A stretch of DNA of 64,000 nt from Rhodamnia argentea (lineage: Eukaryota; Streptophyta; Magnoliopsida; Myrtales; Myrtaceae): NCBI RefSeq assembly GCF_020921035.1, contig NC_063155.1, positions 10,339,001 through 10,403,000 of the forward strand. The letters run 5' to 3'. Both the position numbers and the translations under genes were made by a program. Of this stretch, positions 1-12,468 are shown in pieces. The notes beneath the pieces were generated by a model that had not been told where the DNA came from, did no database searches, and saw only the letters and a list, made by a program, of their open reading frames with translations. Position 1 is the first letter of the stretch. Each line of letters opens with the position of its first letter.

Positions 1-214
1 GGGACTGGATTCCCCATCTTTAAATTATCTCGTCCGACCGTTAGTCAATTACCGGTGCAAAATATACCTGTGTCGGATAGGATTTCGTTTTAAATTATCA
101 TTTGGAATGCTGGAGAATTCAAGTTAAAAAGCCAACCCCAAAAGTTCAAGCTAATAGATGAAACGAGACTCTATGTGTATAAAGAGCATATAAACCACAT
201 TATCAAGTGACGTT
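1..214 (+). repeat. 3' flank of a CML array unit cut by the window edge
   Basis: The first bases match the sequence downstream of the second CML gene (from about 7,438) and, less closely, downstream of the first (from about 4,060) and third (from about 10,760). Shared landmarks are the 'cgtccgaccgt' stretch and the 'gcaaaatatacc' stretch followed by a run near 'cggataggattt'. This places another CML unit immediately left of position 1. No gene is seen in this piece. Confidence 0.75.
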
Positions 215-2340
215 GGATATTTCAACACCTCCCTCACGTGTAAGCCGGATTAAGAGTGTCACATGGAATTTGACTAATGGGGTAGAAACACACACGAAAT
301 AGGCAATTCTAAGGCTTTGTTATCCAATCGAGAATTACGATGAAAAAGAGAAAAAAATGTGATGTTCTTTGCATGCCACATAAACAAGTACAAGACTCCT
401 GTAAATGGAGGGAGAATGGAATTCGACTTAATCACAATAGTAATCCTACAATATGGCTCTAGCACCCCTCAAACTTAAGGTGACTTAAAAGGAAGTCAAC
501 TGGAGTTTAGAAAAAAAATCTAGAATTCGCTTAGGTTGATGTGTATTTGTGAAGATATCGACAGTCTTTGGTGAATGCAGTTGATACAAGTTAGTGCCAT
601 AGCGCTTGGTACGTCCATGAAAAATTTTGTATATGCTATTTGGATGGCACTTTGGTTGTCACAATGACGAACTTTCATGTCTTCTAGTTGCCATCACAAC
701 CTTAACAACTCGTGATATCGCATCAGGAAGAGTTTGCTATTCAACTTTCATACTAGAGTGAGCAACAATAATATGTTTCTTGTTATGCCATGAGATAAGT
801 AAGCTACCGCAAACTGTAGTCCGTCATGGAGCGACAATTTTGAGGGTCACTAGCCCTGGTCGGCCTCATAATAAGCTATCAACTCCAAAGTACAATGAGT
901 AGAAAAGTAAAGGCCATGAATGAAATAATGTACCCTTGACGTGGTGAATATTGGAGAAAGTATTTCTCAACAGCAAAGCAATTTCAACGATTGCTCTCAA
1001 TCGGATCAAGATCAAAGCAATTCCAAAAATTACTCTCCATCGGATCAAGATCAGCCAAGCAATTCTGATACTTTTGGCAAGTGTAGCAAGAGTTTCCAAA
1101 GTTGACAAATACTTTTCCTTCTTTGTATATAGGATTTCAACTTTCCATGCATAAAAGTCATAACTTAAGATAGATATTGTATTATATTTATTCTAGCTGA
1201 TATCTTTCCATAATGTATTAGCTATCATTTTAGCTGATATCTTTCCATAAAGTATCAGCTATCATGTACTTTAAATACTTTTAGAAATAAAGCAATCTCA
1301 TCTTGTCCAATTCTTATAGCGAAGAACTTGAAGGTCTCCAACAAAATAGGCTGCACTGTGGACATGCATTGGATTACAAAATTGAACAGATTGTGCGATG
1401 TCTAGCCTAGAAGCAATGAGATATCTGAGACTACCAAGTCATTGTCGATAGAATGTAGTACTCGAAAGTGGAGTTTGACCTTTGGCATCAAATTTGGCAT
1501 GGGTCTCATTAGGAGTTGCAGAAACCTTGTTTTTAATGAGTCTTGCTCGAGAAAAAAGATGAATGACATATTTAGCTTGACAAAGATATTAACCATAAGA
1601 ATTTGATGGAACCTCCATGTACAAAAAGTAGCTGAGTCACCTAAGATCTTTCATTTCAAACAATTGATTGAGATATTGCTAGAGTTTTCAAATGCCAGTG
1701 CGACTATCGCTAGCAATAATCATGTTGTCCACATATAAGAACAACATAATAAACCCACGAGATGTGTGTTGAATGAAAAGAGGATGGTCATAGGGACTGA
1801 TTTTAAAACCAAAGAATTCCATTATTTGACTAAAGTTGGAATACTATGCATAGGGAGCCTATTTCAATCTATATAACGGTCGAGGCAATCTACACACTTT
1901 TTAGAAGGACGCTTGTATAGAGGAGGAGGCACCATATAGACTTCCTTGGTGAGTTTGTCATTTAGGAATACATTTTTTAAAGACCAATGGTTAACAACGG
2001 CAACAACAAGAAGACTTTGGACAGAAGTAAGATATGCAAAAGGAGCATAAGTTTTTCCATAGTCAATTCCGTGTTCTTGAGTAAAACTTTTCGATACCAG
2101 CTGAGATTTATAGCAGTTCATAGAACCATCCGCCTTTATGTTAGTATTATATACATTTTACAACTTACAACAGACTTGCCGAGAGGCAAATTAACCAAAT
2201 CTCGGGTATAACATTTGTCTAAAGCCCGCAACTCATTTGTCATTGCTTGTTGTCAAAGAGGATTATAATTGTGAGATTATGTGGGATCACTATCAATTGT
2301 TCAAAAAGCTTAACCTGTTAAAGACATGCTTTAATATTTA
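215..2340 (-). mobile_element. Copia-type LTR retrotransposon fossil (RT to 3' LTR part)
   Basis: On the minus strand, around 2,121 to 1,864, a stretch reads as the Copia reverse transcriptase region, with a KSFTQEHGIDYGKTYAP-like motif and HWSLKNVFLN. It is followed toward lower coordinates by RNase H-like remnants and, at about 215-470, a sequence resembling the end of the element and its LTR. The element is broken in many places and lacks its 5' half. Shorter relatives of the same fossil lie between the other CML genes, so the insertion is older than the array's expansion. Confidence 0.75.
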
Positions 2341-3130
2341 AATATTTTATGATCTCCTATTATGATGCCATGTAAGATTATATGGGAATACATCGAACTG
2401 TTCTAAAAGTTTAAGCTGTTAGATGCGGACATGATTTTAATGATTGAATTTTATTACAACTACTAGCTTATGTATTTATGTGAGGTTGAGGCAATAGTAG
2501 AGTAACAACAGTAATCATCACAAAAGCTAGCAGAAGGTTGACTTACTCTGATGGAACGATGATGAGAGGATGATCAAAATATCCGAGGGTGGAGAATCCT
2601 CGGGTGGGGCAAACATGTCAGAAGTTGTCGAATTGGTATCGCCGGCCTACATCAAGATTTGGAGAAAACAATTATGGAGAGGAAGCTTCACAAGTGGACG
2701 CAAGTGTTTCATCTTCCGGAAAAAAAAAAATTGCACTGAAGGATTTGTAAAGAAAGGGATCCGATTAGGCCATTTGAAGGGATGAAAAGGCTCGAATGTC
2801 TGAAGAGACGAAAGATAAGAACATCTTATATTCCCAAAAGGCGACATGACAAAATACACCAAGATGGATAGATCTTAGTTCTTAGTAAATTGATATTTTA
2901 TACATAAATCAATCTATATTAGACCAAAGGAAACATATATTTTCATTATGACTTATGATATAGTTCGCACTACGTATTGAATGCATGTGCGACGTAAAAT
3001 ATTTTTGAGTAGATCCAATGGGAGCCAGCTAACGAAATAAGGTCAGGATCCGAGCATCTTCTGTTTTAACGAATTGAACATAGAGATATTGATAACTCAC
3101 AAAACCGTGGGAAGCCTTGTTCTAGACGGT
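2341..3130. other. Intergenic, nothing recognised
   Basis: AT-rich sequence between the Copia fossil and the promoter of the first CML gene. Short open frames occur (for example 2,570-2,785 plus and 2,647-2,862 minus), but they resemble no family I know and have no counterpart in the other array units. The first unit therefore has unique sequence where units two and three have a second copy of the Copia fragment. Confidence 0.5.
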
Positions 3131-3330
3131 TGAGATTTGACCATTGCGAATTCGAAAAGCCATATTCTGGCCCCACATATGATACCATCATCTTGTCAAA
3201 CTTGCCACGCCGCGGCAATAAATAGATCCTTCTTCTCTTTTGACATTTTTTCAAGGGAAACCTCAGAGCAACATCTACGCTCCATCCTGGGTACTCTCTC
3301 TTCCTTGCCTCCCGCGGTACACATACTACG

Positions 3331-3338
3331 TATATAAA
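3331..3338 (+). promoter_or_regulatory. TATA box of the first CML gene
   Basis: TATATAAA lies about 120 bases before the start codon and is conserved with its neighbourhood (cgtatataaa..ctcca) in all three CML copies. Confidence 0.6.
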
Positions 3339-3454
3339 ACTCCATGCTTGATTGATCAAGCAAAACCCACCTCTGCCTTCGGATCTCTCTTCTGTAGTTT
3401 TCTTTCTTTGCTACAGCTGAGTGAGTACTCTCGGTTTTCAGTGTCCATAATAGG

Positions 3455-3880
3455 ATGGTGAGACTCGCGGATCAATACGAGCGTGTGTTCCGGTGCTTCG
3501 ATGAGGATGGAGATGGTAAGCTTTCGCCTTCAGAGCTGAGGCAGCGCGTGGGCTTGATGGGCGGAGAGCTGCTCCTGAAGGAAGCTGAGGTGGCCATCGA
3601 GTCGCTGGACTCGGACGGGGACGGCCTCCTCTGCTTGGAGGACTTCATTGGGTTCATGGAAGGTGGGGACGAGGAAGAGAAGATGGGGGACTTGAGAGAG
3701 GCTTTCGGGATGTACGCGACGGAGGGGTGCGGGTTCATCACGCCCAAGAGCCTCAAGAGGATGCTCTCCAGGCTGGGGCAGTCCGAGAGCGTGGATGAGT
3801 GCGAGGCCATGATAGTTCATTTCGATGTCGATGGCGATGGGGTGATCAGCTTCGATGAATTTAAGGTTATGATGATGTAA
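3455..3880 (+). CDS. Calmodulin-like calcium-binding protein, array copy 1
   Basis: This is a 141-residue intronless EF-hand protein, expected to be a cytosolic or nuclear calcium sensor of the plant CML family. Canonical calcium loops are visible at residues 16-27 (DEDGDGKLSPSE), about 52-63 (DSDGDGLLCLED, with Asp instead of Glu at the last position) and 124-135 (DVDGDGVISFDE). The third loop, near residues 88-99 (ATEGCGFITPKS), has lost its acidic ligands and probably does not bind calcium. The start is the first ATG of the frame, shared with copy 2. It lies in a tandem array with copies at 6,830 and 10,176. Members of the CML30/31-like group have this size and layout, but I cannot assign an exact orthologue. 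Antisense open frames over it are shadows of its skewed codon use. Confidence 0.92.
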   Translation: MVRLADQYERVFRCFDEDGDGKLSPSELRQRVGLMGGELLLKEAEVAIESLDSDGDGLLCLEDFIGFMEGGDEEEKMGDLREAFGMYATEGCGFITPKSLKRMLSRLGQSESVDECEAMIVHFDVDGDGVISFDEFKVMMM

Positions 3881-4249
3881 GACTTCATTGTACATAATAT
3901 TGAATAACCGTTTGATCTCATATGGACCATTCGTTCTTAGTTGTTCTTCTTGCTTCATTTGAATGAGTTTCCCATGCACTTCAGTTCAGACAAATTGCTG
4001 ACTGCCCACCATCTGAACAACTACTTTGACATTCGTCGGAAACTGTTTCATCAGGTTTGGGGACTGCTCTCCCACCTTGGATTGTCTCGGCCGACTGTAC
4101 CGATGCAAAATATACCCGTCGGACAGGATTGTGTTTCAAATTATCATTTGATATTTAGAATAAATTAAGTTAGAAAGTCACATCCAAAACCTTAAACTGG
4201 TAGACGGAGAAAAATCAAGTGTATATAAAGAGCATATAAACTCTATTGT

Positions 4250-6360
4250 CAAGCGATGGCGATTATTATAACACTCCCTCTCACGTGCAAGTCAGGTTAG
4301 TAGTGACACGTGGAATTTGACTAACATGGATAGACACACACATGAAGAAGGCAAAACCTAGGCCCTGTAATCAAGTTGAGAATTCCAATGAAAGAGAAAA
4401 AATGTAATATTCCATGAATTGCCACATGAAAACTACAAGACTCCTATATAGAGAGAGACAATGCGATTCGACTTAATCACAATAATAATCCTACATATAT
4501 CTCTAACGGCTCCTCAAACTCAAGGTGACTTAAAAGGAAGTCCACTAGAGTTTGGAGAAAAGATCTAGAAAACGCCCAAGTGGATGTGTATTCATGAAGA
4601 TATTAACATTTTGATTAGTGTATGCAAGTCGAGCAGTGCCACGAAAAACATGGTATCGGATGGAATAACAGTCTATTTTAATGTACTTGATGCGTTCGTG
4701 AAATATTATTACGTGCTATTTGGATAGCACTTAAGTAGTCACAATGAATGATTGTTCTCCTATTATGTCACTCTTTCGTGTCTTCCAATAGACGTTACAA
4801 TGACAATAACTCGTGACATCGTATCAGCAAGAGCTCTATATTTTGAATCTCTTCTAGAGCGAACAACGATTGTTTCTTGCTATGCTACAAGATAAGCAAG
4901 GTGCCCAAAAAACGAAAAATAGTAGCCCGTAGTGGAGCGACGAACTTTATGGTTATCATCTCAGTTAGGATTAGAATAAGCTGTCAACTCCAAGGTAGAA
5001 TGAGCATCATGAAATAATGTACCCATGACGTAGCGAAAAATTTGAAGGATTACAACAAAATGAGTCATACAAGGCATGGTTATTTATTTACTGACAATAT
5101 GAACAACATAAATAATATCAACTCGAGTAGCGGTGAGATATATAAGATTGCCGACCAAAAGTCAATAGAGTGAAGGATTCGAAAGAGGAGTCCATCAAAT
5201 TTGGCATGAGTCTCGCTGGGAGTTCTAGCAACTTTATTGTCAATGAGTTTTGTTTTAGATAAAAGATCAATAGCATATTTAGCTTGGGAAAGATATTAAC
5301 TAGAGGAATCTGAAGTAACCTTCAAGTCTTAGAAGTAGCTTAGTCACCCATGATATGTCATCTCAAATTGCTAATTAGGCTATTGCTGGAGTTTTGAAAT
5401 GCGATTGCTACCATCGCCAGTAATAATCATGTCATCCACATATTGTAAAATTATAATACTAGTAATTCTTAATATATTTCTAACACTCTCTCAAACTCAA
5501 TGTGACTTAAATGAAGTCAATAGGAGTTTGGAGAGAAGATCCAAAAAACGTCCAAGTGGATGTGTTTTGATGAAGATATTAATAGTTTGATCAGCGGATG
5601 CACTGGATGCAAGTCAAATAGTGCCACGAAAAACATGGTATGGAATGAATGATAGTATATTTCAATGTGCTTGATGCGTTCATGAAAACATTATTATATG
5701 CTATTGGGCACTTTAGTTGCCACAATGAATGACTATTATGCTATTATGATGCACTTCCATGTCTTCTTGCAGTCATTACAACCATCATAACTAAGTTATC
5801 GTACTAGCAAGAGCTCGATGTTATGCTTCTGTACTCGACGAGCAATAATGGTTTGTTCGTCGCTAGACCACAACATAGGTGAGCTGCCCAAAAAGAAATA
5901 ATCCCATAATGGAGAGACGATCTAAAGGGTTACCAGCTCGGTGAGCATCGGAAAAAGCTATCAGGTCCCAGATAGAATGAGAAAAAAAGAAGAAGTAAAG
6001 CTAATGAAAAATTGCACCATTGACATTGAGATGAATTCGAAGGCTTGCATCAAAGTGACTTGTATAGGGGCACGTTCATGTACTAACAAACAATTATAAA
6101 TGAGTGCTATCACGTTGTGCCGCAATGAGACATTTAAAACTGTCAACCAGCTATCAATAGAGTGCAAAATTCGAAAGAGGAGTCACATCCATGGCATCAA
6201 ATTTGGCATTAGTCCCAATATGAGTTATAGCAACCTTGTTATTAGTGAGTCCTACTTGAGAAAGTAGGTTAGCGATATATTTGACTCAACAAAGATAATA
6301 ACCAGAGGGATTTGAAGTAATCTCGAAGCCTGAAAAGTAGCTAAAAGTCACCCAAAACCT
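4250..6360 (-). mobile_element. Copia fossil of CML array unit 2 (two head-to-tail fragments)
   Basis: The 4,480-5,450 and 5,460-6,360 stretches are related to each other and to 440-1,600. Landmarks are 'ctcaaactcaa.gtgacttaaa' and 'gtgccacgaaaaacatggtat', each present twice. An LTR-like piece lies at about 4,255-4,515. Only the 3' part of a minus-strand Copia element is represented. It is heavily decayed, and the doubling inside the unit is shared with unit 3. Confidence 0.65.
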
Positions 6361-6698
6361 TCCCGCCGCGAAGCTTCAGTTGATCAAGTGGATCAACCAA
6401 TCCACACGTAGACGAAAAAAAAACAGAGAGAGACAACAGAAATACGCAGATACCTTTTTGTGGGGGTAGGTCTAGTCAGTTGACCAGATAAGCCTTTGTT
6501 CTAGGAGCCTTGTTTTGCCAAATCAACACCCATTGCCTCTGTCAAACTTGCGTCCGCGCAGTAATCATGTCTCTCCTTCTTCTTCTTCTTCTCTCCCTCT
6601 CACTCTTGACTCGTTTTTAAAGGGAAATCTCGGAGTAACTTCTACGCTCTATCCCGGTTACTCTCTCTGCCCATGCCTCACGCGGTACATATACTTCG

Positions 6699-6706
6699 TA
6701 TATAAA
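6699..6706 (+). promoter_or_regulatory. TATA box of the second CML gene
   Basis: TATATAAA about 125 bases upstream of the start codon, in a block that is almost identical before copies 2 and 3. Confidence 0.6.
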
Positions 6707-6829
6707 CTCCACGCTTGATCATGCAAAACCCATCTGTGCCTTCCCATCTCTCTTCTGTAATTTCTCCGTCTTTCTTAGCTACAGGCTACAGCTAAGTAAC
6801 TGCTCTCGCTTTTCGGTGCGCACAGTAAC

Positions 6830-7255
6830 ATGGCGAGACTCGAGGATCAATACGAGCGCGTGTTCCGGTGCTTCGATGAGGATGGAGACGGTAAGCTCTC
6901 GCCTTCAGAGCTGAGGCGGCACGTGGGCTTGACAGGGGGAGTACTGCTCCTGACAGAAGCGGAGGTGGCGGTGGAGTCGCTGGACTCGGACGGCGACGGC
7001 CTCCTGTGCTTGGAGGACTTTGTTGGTTTCATGGAAAATGGGAGCGAGGAAGAGAAGACGGACGACTTGAGAGAGGCTTTCGGGATGTACGCGACGGAGG
7101 GGTGCGGGTTCATCACGCCCAAGAGCCTCAAGAGGATGCTCTCCAGGCTGGGGCAATCCAAGAGCGTGTATGAGTGTGAGGCCATGATAGGTCACTTCGA
7201 TCTGGACGGAGATGGGGTGATCAGCTTCGATGAGTTTAAGGTTATGATGAATTGA
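6830..7255 (+). CDS. Calmodulin-like calcium-binding protein, array copy 2
   Basis: 141 residues, no intron, very similar to copy 1. The EF-hand loops are DEDGDGKLSPSE (16-27), DSDGDGLLCLED (52-63), a degenerate third loop (88-99) and DLDGDGVISFDE (124-135). The reading frame is open from ATG to TGA and the promoter block (TATA box, CT-rich leader) is intact, so this copy looks functional. Differences from copy 1 are concentrated in the helices between loops 1 and 2 and in the linker near residues 69-79. It is closer in sequence to copy 3 than to copy 1, which suggests that copies 2 and 3 arose from the most recent duplication. The likely role is calcium sensing in signalling; the partner is unknown. 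Confidence 0.92.
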   Translation: MARLEDQYERVFRCFDEDGDGKLSPSELRRHVGLTGGVLLLTEAEVAVESLDSDGDGLLCLEDFVGFMENGSEEEKTDDLREAFGMYATEGCGFITPKSLKRMLSRLGQSKSVYECEAMIGHFDLDGDGVISFDEFKVMMN

Positions 7256-7634
7256 TGATGTAAGATTACTCTGTACATATGATTGAATTACATACGGACC
7301 ATTCGTTCTTAGTGAGTTGCTCTTCTTGCTTCGTTTGAATGAGGTTTCTCCTACACTTCAGTTCAGACAATTTCCCAACTGCCCACCATCTGAACAACTC
7401 ATTTGAGAAATCGTCGGAAACTGTCTTAACAGGTTTAGGGACTGGTTTCCCATCTTTAAATTATCTCGTCCGACCGTCAGCCAATTACTGGTGTAAAATA
7501 TACCAGTCGGACAGGATTTTGTTTTAAATTATCACTTGAAATTTATGATAAATTGAGTTAGAAAATCATATCCAAATTCTTAAACTGGTAGGCAGAGAAA
7601 AATTACGTGTATATAAAGAGCGTATGAACTCTAT

Positions 7635-9740
7635 TGTCAAGCGATGTGGATCATTTCAACATCCCCTCTCATATGCAAGTCGAGTTAGGAGTGACACGTG
7701 GAATTTGACTAACATGGATAAACGCACTCACGAAAGAAGCAAAGCCTAGGCTTTGTAACCAAGTTGTGAATTCAGATGAAAGAGAGAAAAATGTAATATT
7801 ATGTGAATTATCAAATGAGACTCCTATATTGAGAGAGTGCAATTCGACTTTATCCCAATAATAATCCTACGTATCTCTTTAACGCCTCCTTAAACTCAAT
7901 GTGACTTAAAGAGAAGTCCATTAGAGTTTGGAGAAAAGATCCAGAAAATGCCCAAGTGAATATGTATTGATGAAGATATTAACAGTTTGATCAATGGATG
8001 CAATGGATGCAAGTCGAACAGTGCCACCAAAAAAGTGGTATCGGATGAAATGGCAGTTTATTTCACTGTACTTGATGCGTTCATGAAATATTATTACGTG
8101 CTATTTTGATAGCACTTAAGTAGTCACAATGAATGAATGTTTTTCTATCATGTCCCTCTTTTGTGTCTTCTAGTAGCCGTCACAACAACAATAACTTGTG
8201 ACACCCTATCGGCAAGAGCTCTATAATCTGAATCTCTACTAGAGCGAACGACAATGGTTTGTTTCTTGCTACGCATGACATAAGCGAGGTGCAAAAAAAA
8301 AAAAAAAATAGAAGCCCGTAGTGGAGTGACAATCTTTAGGGTTACCAGCTCGGTAAGTATCAGAATATGCTGTTAACTCCAAGGTAGAATGAGTATAAAA
8401 AAGTGAAGGTCATGAAATAATGTGCCCTTGATATAGCGAAAAATTTGAAGGATTGCAACAAAATGAGTCGTACGAGGCACGATCATTTACTAAATGACAA
8501 TATGGACAACATAGACGATATCAAGTTGGGTAGCAGTGAGATTTACAACATTGCCAACCATAAGTCAATAGAGAGTAGGATTTTACAGAGGAGTCCATCA
8601 AATTTGGCATGAGTCTCGATGGGAGTTCTAGCAACTTTATTGCCAGCAAGTTTTGTTCCAAATAAAAGATCAATAGCTTATTTAGCTTGAGAAAGATATT
8701 AACTAGAAAAATCTGCAGTAACCTTCAAGTTTTGAAAGGAGTTGAATCACCCATGATATGTCATTTCGAATTGCTAACAGAGATATTGCTAGGATTTTGA
8801 AAGGCCATTACGAACATCGCTAGCAATAACTGTGACGCCCACATATTATCACAACATAGTACCATTAATATATCTCTAACACTCTCTCAAACTCAATATG
8901 ACTTAAATGAATTCAGCATGAGTTTGGAGAGAAGATCCAAAAAACCCCAAGGGGATGTGTATTGATGAAGATATTAATAGTTTGATTAGCGGATGCAATG
9001 AATGCAAGTCGAATAGTGCCACGAAAAACATGGTATGGAATGAATGATAGTCTATTTCATTGTGCTTGATGCGTTCATGAAAAACGTTATTATGTGCTAT
9101 TGAGCACTTTAGTTGTCACAATGAATGACTATTCCGCTACTATGATGCACTTCCATGTCTTCTTGTAGTCATTACAACCATAATAACTAAGTTATCGTAT
9201 CAGCAAGAAGAGCTCGATGTTATGCTTCAATACTCGACGAGCAATAATGGTTTGTTCGTCGCTAGACCACAACATAGGTGAGTTGCCCAAACAGAAATAA
9301 TCCCATAATGGAGAGGCAATCTAAAGGGTTACCAGCTCGGTGAGCATTAGAAAAAGCTATCAAGTCCCACATAGAATGAGAAAAAAAGAAGAAGTAAAGC
9401 TAATGAAAAAATGCACCCTTGACATTGAGATGAATTCGAAGGCTTGCATCAAAGTGACTTGTAGAGGGGCACATTCATGTACTAACAAACAATTATGAAT
9501 GAGTGCTGTCAAGTTACGCCACGGTGAGATATTTAAAACTATCAACCAATTATCAATAGAGTGCAAAATTCAAAAGATGAGTCACATCCATGGCATCAAA
9601 TTTGACATTAGTCCCAATATGAGTTGTAGCAACCTTGTTATGTCCTAGTCGAGAAAGTAGGTTACTGATATATTTGGCTCAAGAAATAAAATAACTAGAG
9701 GGATTTGAAGTAATCTCGAAGCCTGAAAAGTAGCTAAAAG
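7635..9740 (-). mobile_element. Copia fossil of CML array unit 3 (two head-to-tail fragments)
   Basis: Same arrangement as 4,250-6,360: two related stretches (about 7,870-8,850 and 8,860-9,740) of a minus-strand Copia 3' region, with an LTR-like start at about 7,640-7,890. It aligns with unit 2 along its whole length, so the fossil was copied together with the gene. It is decayed throughout. Confidence 0.65.
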
Positions 9741-10044
9741 TCACCCAAAACCTTCCCGCCACGAAGCTTCAGTTGATCGTGTGGATCAACCAATCCACAC
9801 GTAGGCGTTAAAAAAGAGACAATAGAAATACGCAGGCACCTTTTTGTGGGGGTAGGTATAGTCAGTTGACCAGATGAGCCTTTGTTCTAGGAGCCTTGTT
9901 TTGCCAAATCAAACCCATCGCCTTCTTCTTCTTCCTCTCTCCCTCTCTCTCTTGACTCGTTTTTAAAGGGAAATCTCGGAGTAACTTCTACGCTCTATCC
10001 CGGTTACTCTCTCTTCCCATGCCTCACGCGGTACATATACTTCG

Positions 10045-10052
10045 TATATAAA
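10045..10052 (+). promoter_or_regulatory. TATA box of the third CML copy
   Basis: TATATAAA in the same conserved block as before copy 2. The promoter is preserved although the coding frame downstream is shifted. Confidence 0.55.
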
Positions 10053-10175
10053 CTCCACGCTTGATCATCCAAAACTCATCTCTGCCTTCCCATCTCTCTT
10101 CTGTAAGTTCTCCGTCTTTCCTAGCTACAGGCCACAGCTAAGTAACTACTCTCGCTTTTCGGTGCGCATAGTAAC

Positions 10176-10602
10176 ATGGCGAGACTCGGGGAATCAATAC
10201 GAGCGTGTGTTCCGGTGCTTCGATGAGGATGGAGACGGTAAGCTCTCGCCTTCAGAGCTGAGGCGGCGCGTGGGCCTGACAGGGGGAGTGCTGCTCCTGA
10301 CGGAAGCGGAGGTGGCGGTGGAGTCGCTGGACTCGGACGGGGACGGCCTCCTCTGCTTGGAGGACTTCGTTGGTTTCATGGAAAATAGGAGCGAGGAAGA
10401 GAAGGTGGGCGACTTGAGAGAGGCTTTCGGGATGTACGCGACGGAGGGGTGCGGGTTCATCACGCCCAAGAGCCTCAAGAGGATGCTCTCCAGGCTGGGG
10501 CAGTCCAAGAGCGTGTATGAGTGCGAGGCCATGATAGGTCACTTCGATCTTGATGGAGATGGGGTGATCAGCTTCGATGAGTTTAAGGTTATGATGAATT
10601 GA
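10176..10602 (+). pseudogene. Calmodulin-like gene, array copy 3, frameshifted after the start
   Basis: The position equivalent to the start codon of copies 1 and 2 is ATG at 10,176. Copies 1 and 2 continue CTC-GxG-GAT-CAA-TAC, but here the sequence is CTCGGGGAATCAATAC, one base longer. The ATG therefore leads into a wrong frame and a stop within about 20 codons. The rest of the EF-hand frame stays open to the TGA at 10,602, with all four loop regions almost identical to copy 2. The open frame extends upstream only to a GTG at 10,162, and the next in-frame ATG lies past the second EF-hand. The copy is probably a young pseudogene, unless non-ATG initiation or a sequencing error is involved. 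Confidence 0.75.
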
Positions 10603-10829
10603 TGATGTAAGATTTTAGTGTACATATGATTGAATTACACACGGACCATTCGTTCTTAGTGAGTTGCTCTTCTTGCTTCGTTTGAATGAGGTTTCTCCTA
10701 CACTTCCAGTTCAGACAATTTTATTGCCCCCTCGTTCAACTACTCGTCAAAATCTCGGGTTGTCTCGTCCAACCGTCAGTCAATTACCGGTGCAAAATAT
10801 ACCCGTCGGTCAGGACTTTTTTCCTAAAT

Positions 10830-12230
10830 ATCATTTGAAATGTAGGACAGAGTTGGAAACATTCGCAAATACTAATGACCTATTAGTGGCATCCGACTCT
10901 AAATTTGGACCCACACGTGAAGAAAACGAATAGCCCCAAACCAGGCCATGACAATACGGTCGACCCACATGACCCATCCACGGAATGCCTGATAAGCTTG
11001 TCGATCATGAGTTTCCAAAAGACAGAATTTAACTGAAAGTAAATAATTTGTGACGATAATTGGTTGACTTGAAGCATGCACATAAGTTACGTACTGAGTT
11101 GAGGAGGATTCATCGACAAAGGGATAACCGTAGCTACGGTACCGGAAGCAGTCACAAATCATCTTCAGCAATCATATCTAGAGTTGATGTCCTGTTTAGT
11201 CCATAACTAAGTTATTAACAGATTTTGTGAAGTGTCGACGTTATTTTGTACTTCGAAAACTTACCAATTGGATAATTAAGCTACCGACATTTATTTTAGC
11301 ACCTTAGCTACGTGATAAAATTACTAACTTCTATACGAAATTACCAATACCCTATTTTTAGTGATTTATCGGCATTTCTCCTGTTAAGACACCAATCAAT
11401 TCTTGATATACGATCGGCTCGGTCAAAGGGGAACCAGTCTATGTGACGATTTCTTCTAAGTTGTCAAGATTGTCTCAATCTGAGAACGTGCAAAGCAGGG
11501 CGATGTCCGTGCTCAGTTGCTTATACGAGTAAGATAGGTCAGAGTTAGTGGAAGATGAAGTTGTAAATTCTTGATGGAATTAATTGTAAATTTTTTCCTG
11601 ATGTAGCCTACGTTAATTGAGATTGACATTTACTGTTTTAAATGATTGGTCTACCAAGGTTCAATATAAAATGACTAATTAATCTAATATGAGCCTGACT
11701 TGTGTGGGTCGAGTAATACCCGACATATGATGAGAGGGTTTGTGGCTAAAATTCTATAAATAATGCTCAAGTCTCTTATCCGACATGCATGCACAAATAA
11801 CCTCATATAAGGAGTAGTTACGGGACGCGATTATAGTTGTTGAAAATTCCAATCCGGATTGTAAAATCCTATTAGTCGACAGTCCGAAACTTCGAAACTT
11901 TTCGAAAACTATACATTCCATTTGGAAACAAGAGAAGTTAAACGGTTAGTAAATGCGTAGTAACTATATTTAAATTTAAGAGTTGGGCAAATTAGTTGTG
12001 GGGTTGAATTATATGACTCTTTCCAGTGATATGCAAAGGCAATAGATGAGAAGTACTTAAAGAGTCTATCGGGTGCTCAAAGCCCTTTGTTTCATTGTTG
12101 TATTTTAGATTCTAGCCATGGTGCTCTTGGGCGCCGGCTTACATTAATCCCTCTGAATGTTCATCGGGTTTTTAGTGCGGTAACTGAATAGGAACCATCT
12201 GTTCAAATGACTTAACTGAGAAAATGACGT
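10830..12230. other. Intergenic, nothing recognised
   Basis: Right border of the CML array and AT-rich spacer. Minus-strand open frames at 10,883-11,171 resemble nothing I know. No RNA gene or clear transposon end was found. Confidence 0.5.
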
Positions 12231-12437
12231 TCTCTCCGTGTTCTATATTAGTCAAGTACGAGGTCTGGTCTTTGTTTTCTTGCGTCGGCATCCGACCAAT
12301 CTCATTTCCCTCAATCAGGCATATTTAATTCTGGATTATGCTCTGGCTTTCGTGTTTAACAATGTAACCCCGTTGTCCTTCATCCAGAGAGTCGCCAATC
12401 AAACGACAAAGACGACGAGACAATTCTCTGTTTTTTA

Positions 12438-12468
12438 AAGAAGAAGAAGAAGAAGAAGAAGAAGAAGA
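12438..12468 (+). repeat. (AAG)n microsatellite
   Basis: About ten AAG units, in the presumed 5' untranslated region of the At3g27210-like gene that starts at 12,634. Confidence 0.9.

Noticed and set aside
3472-3979. Minus-strand open frames over the CML genes (also at 6,847-7,195 and 10,194-10,542)
   Set aside because: They are antisense shadows of the GC-rich EF-hand codons.
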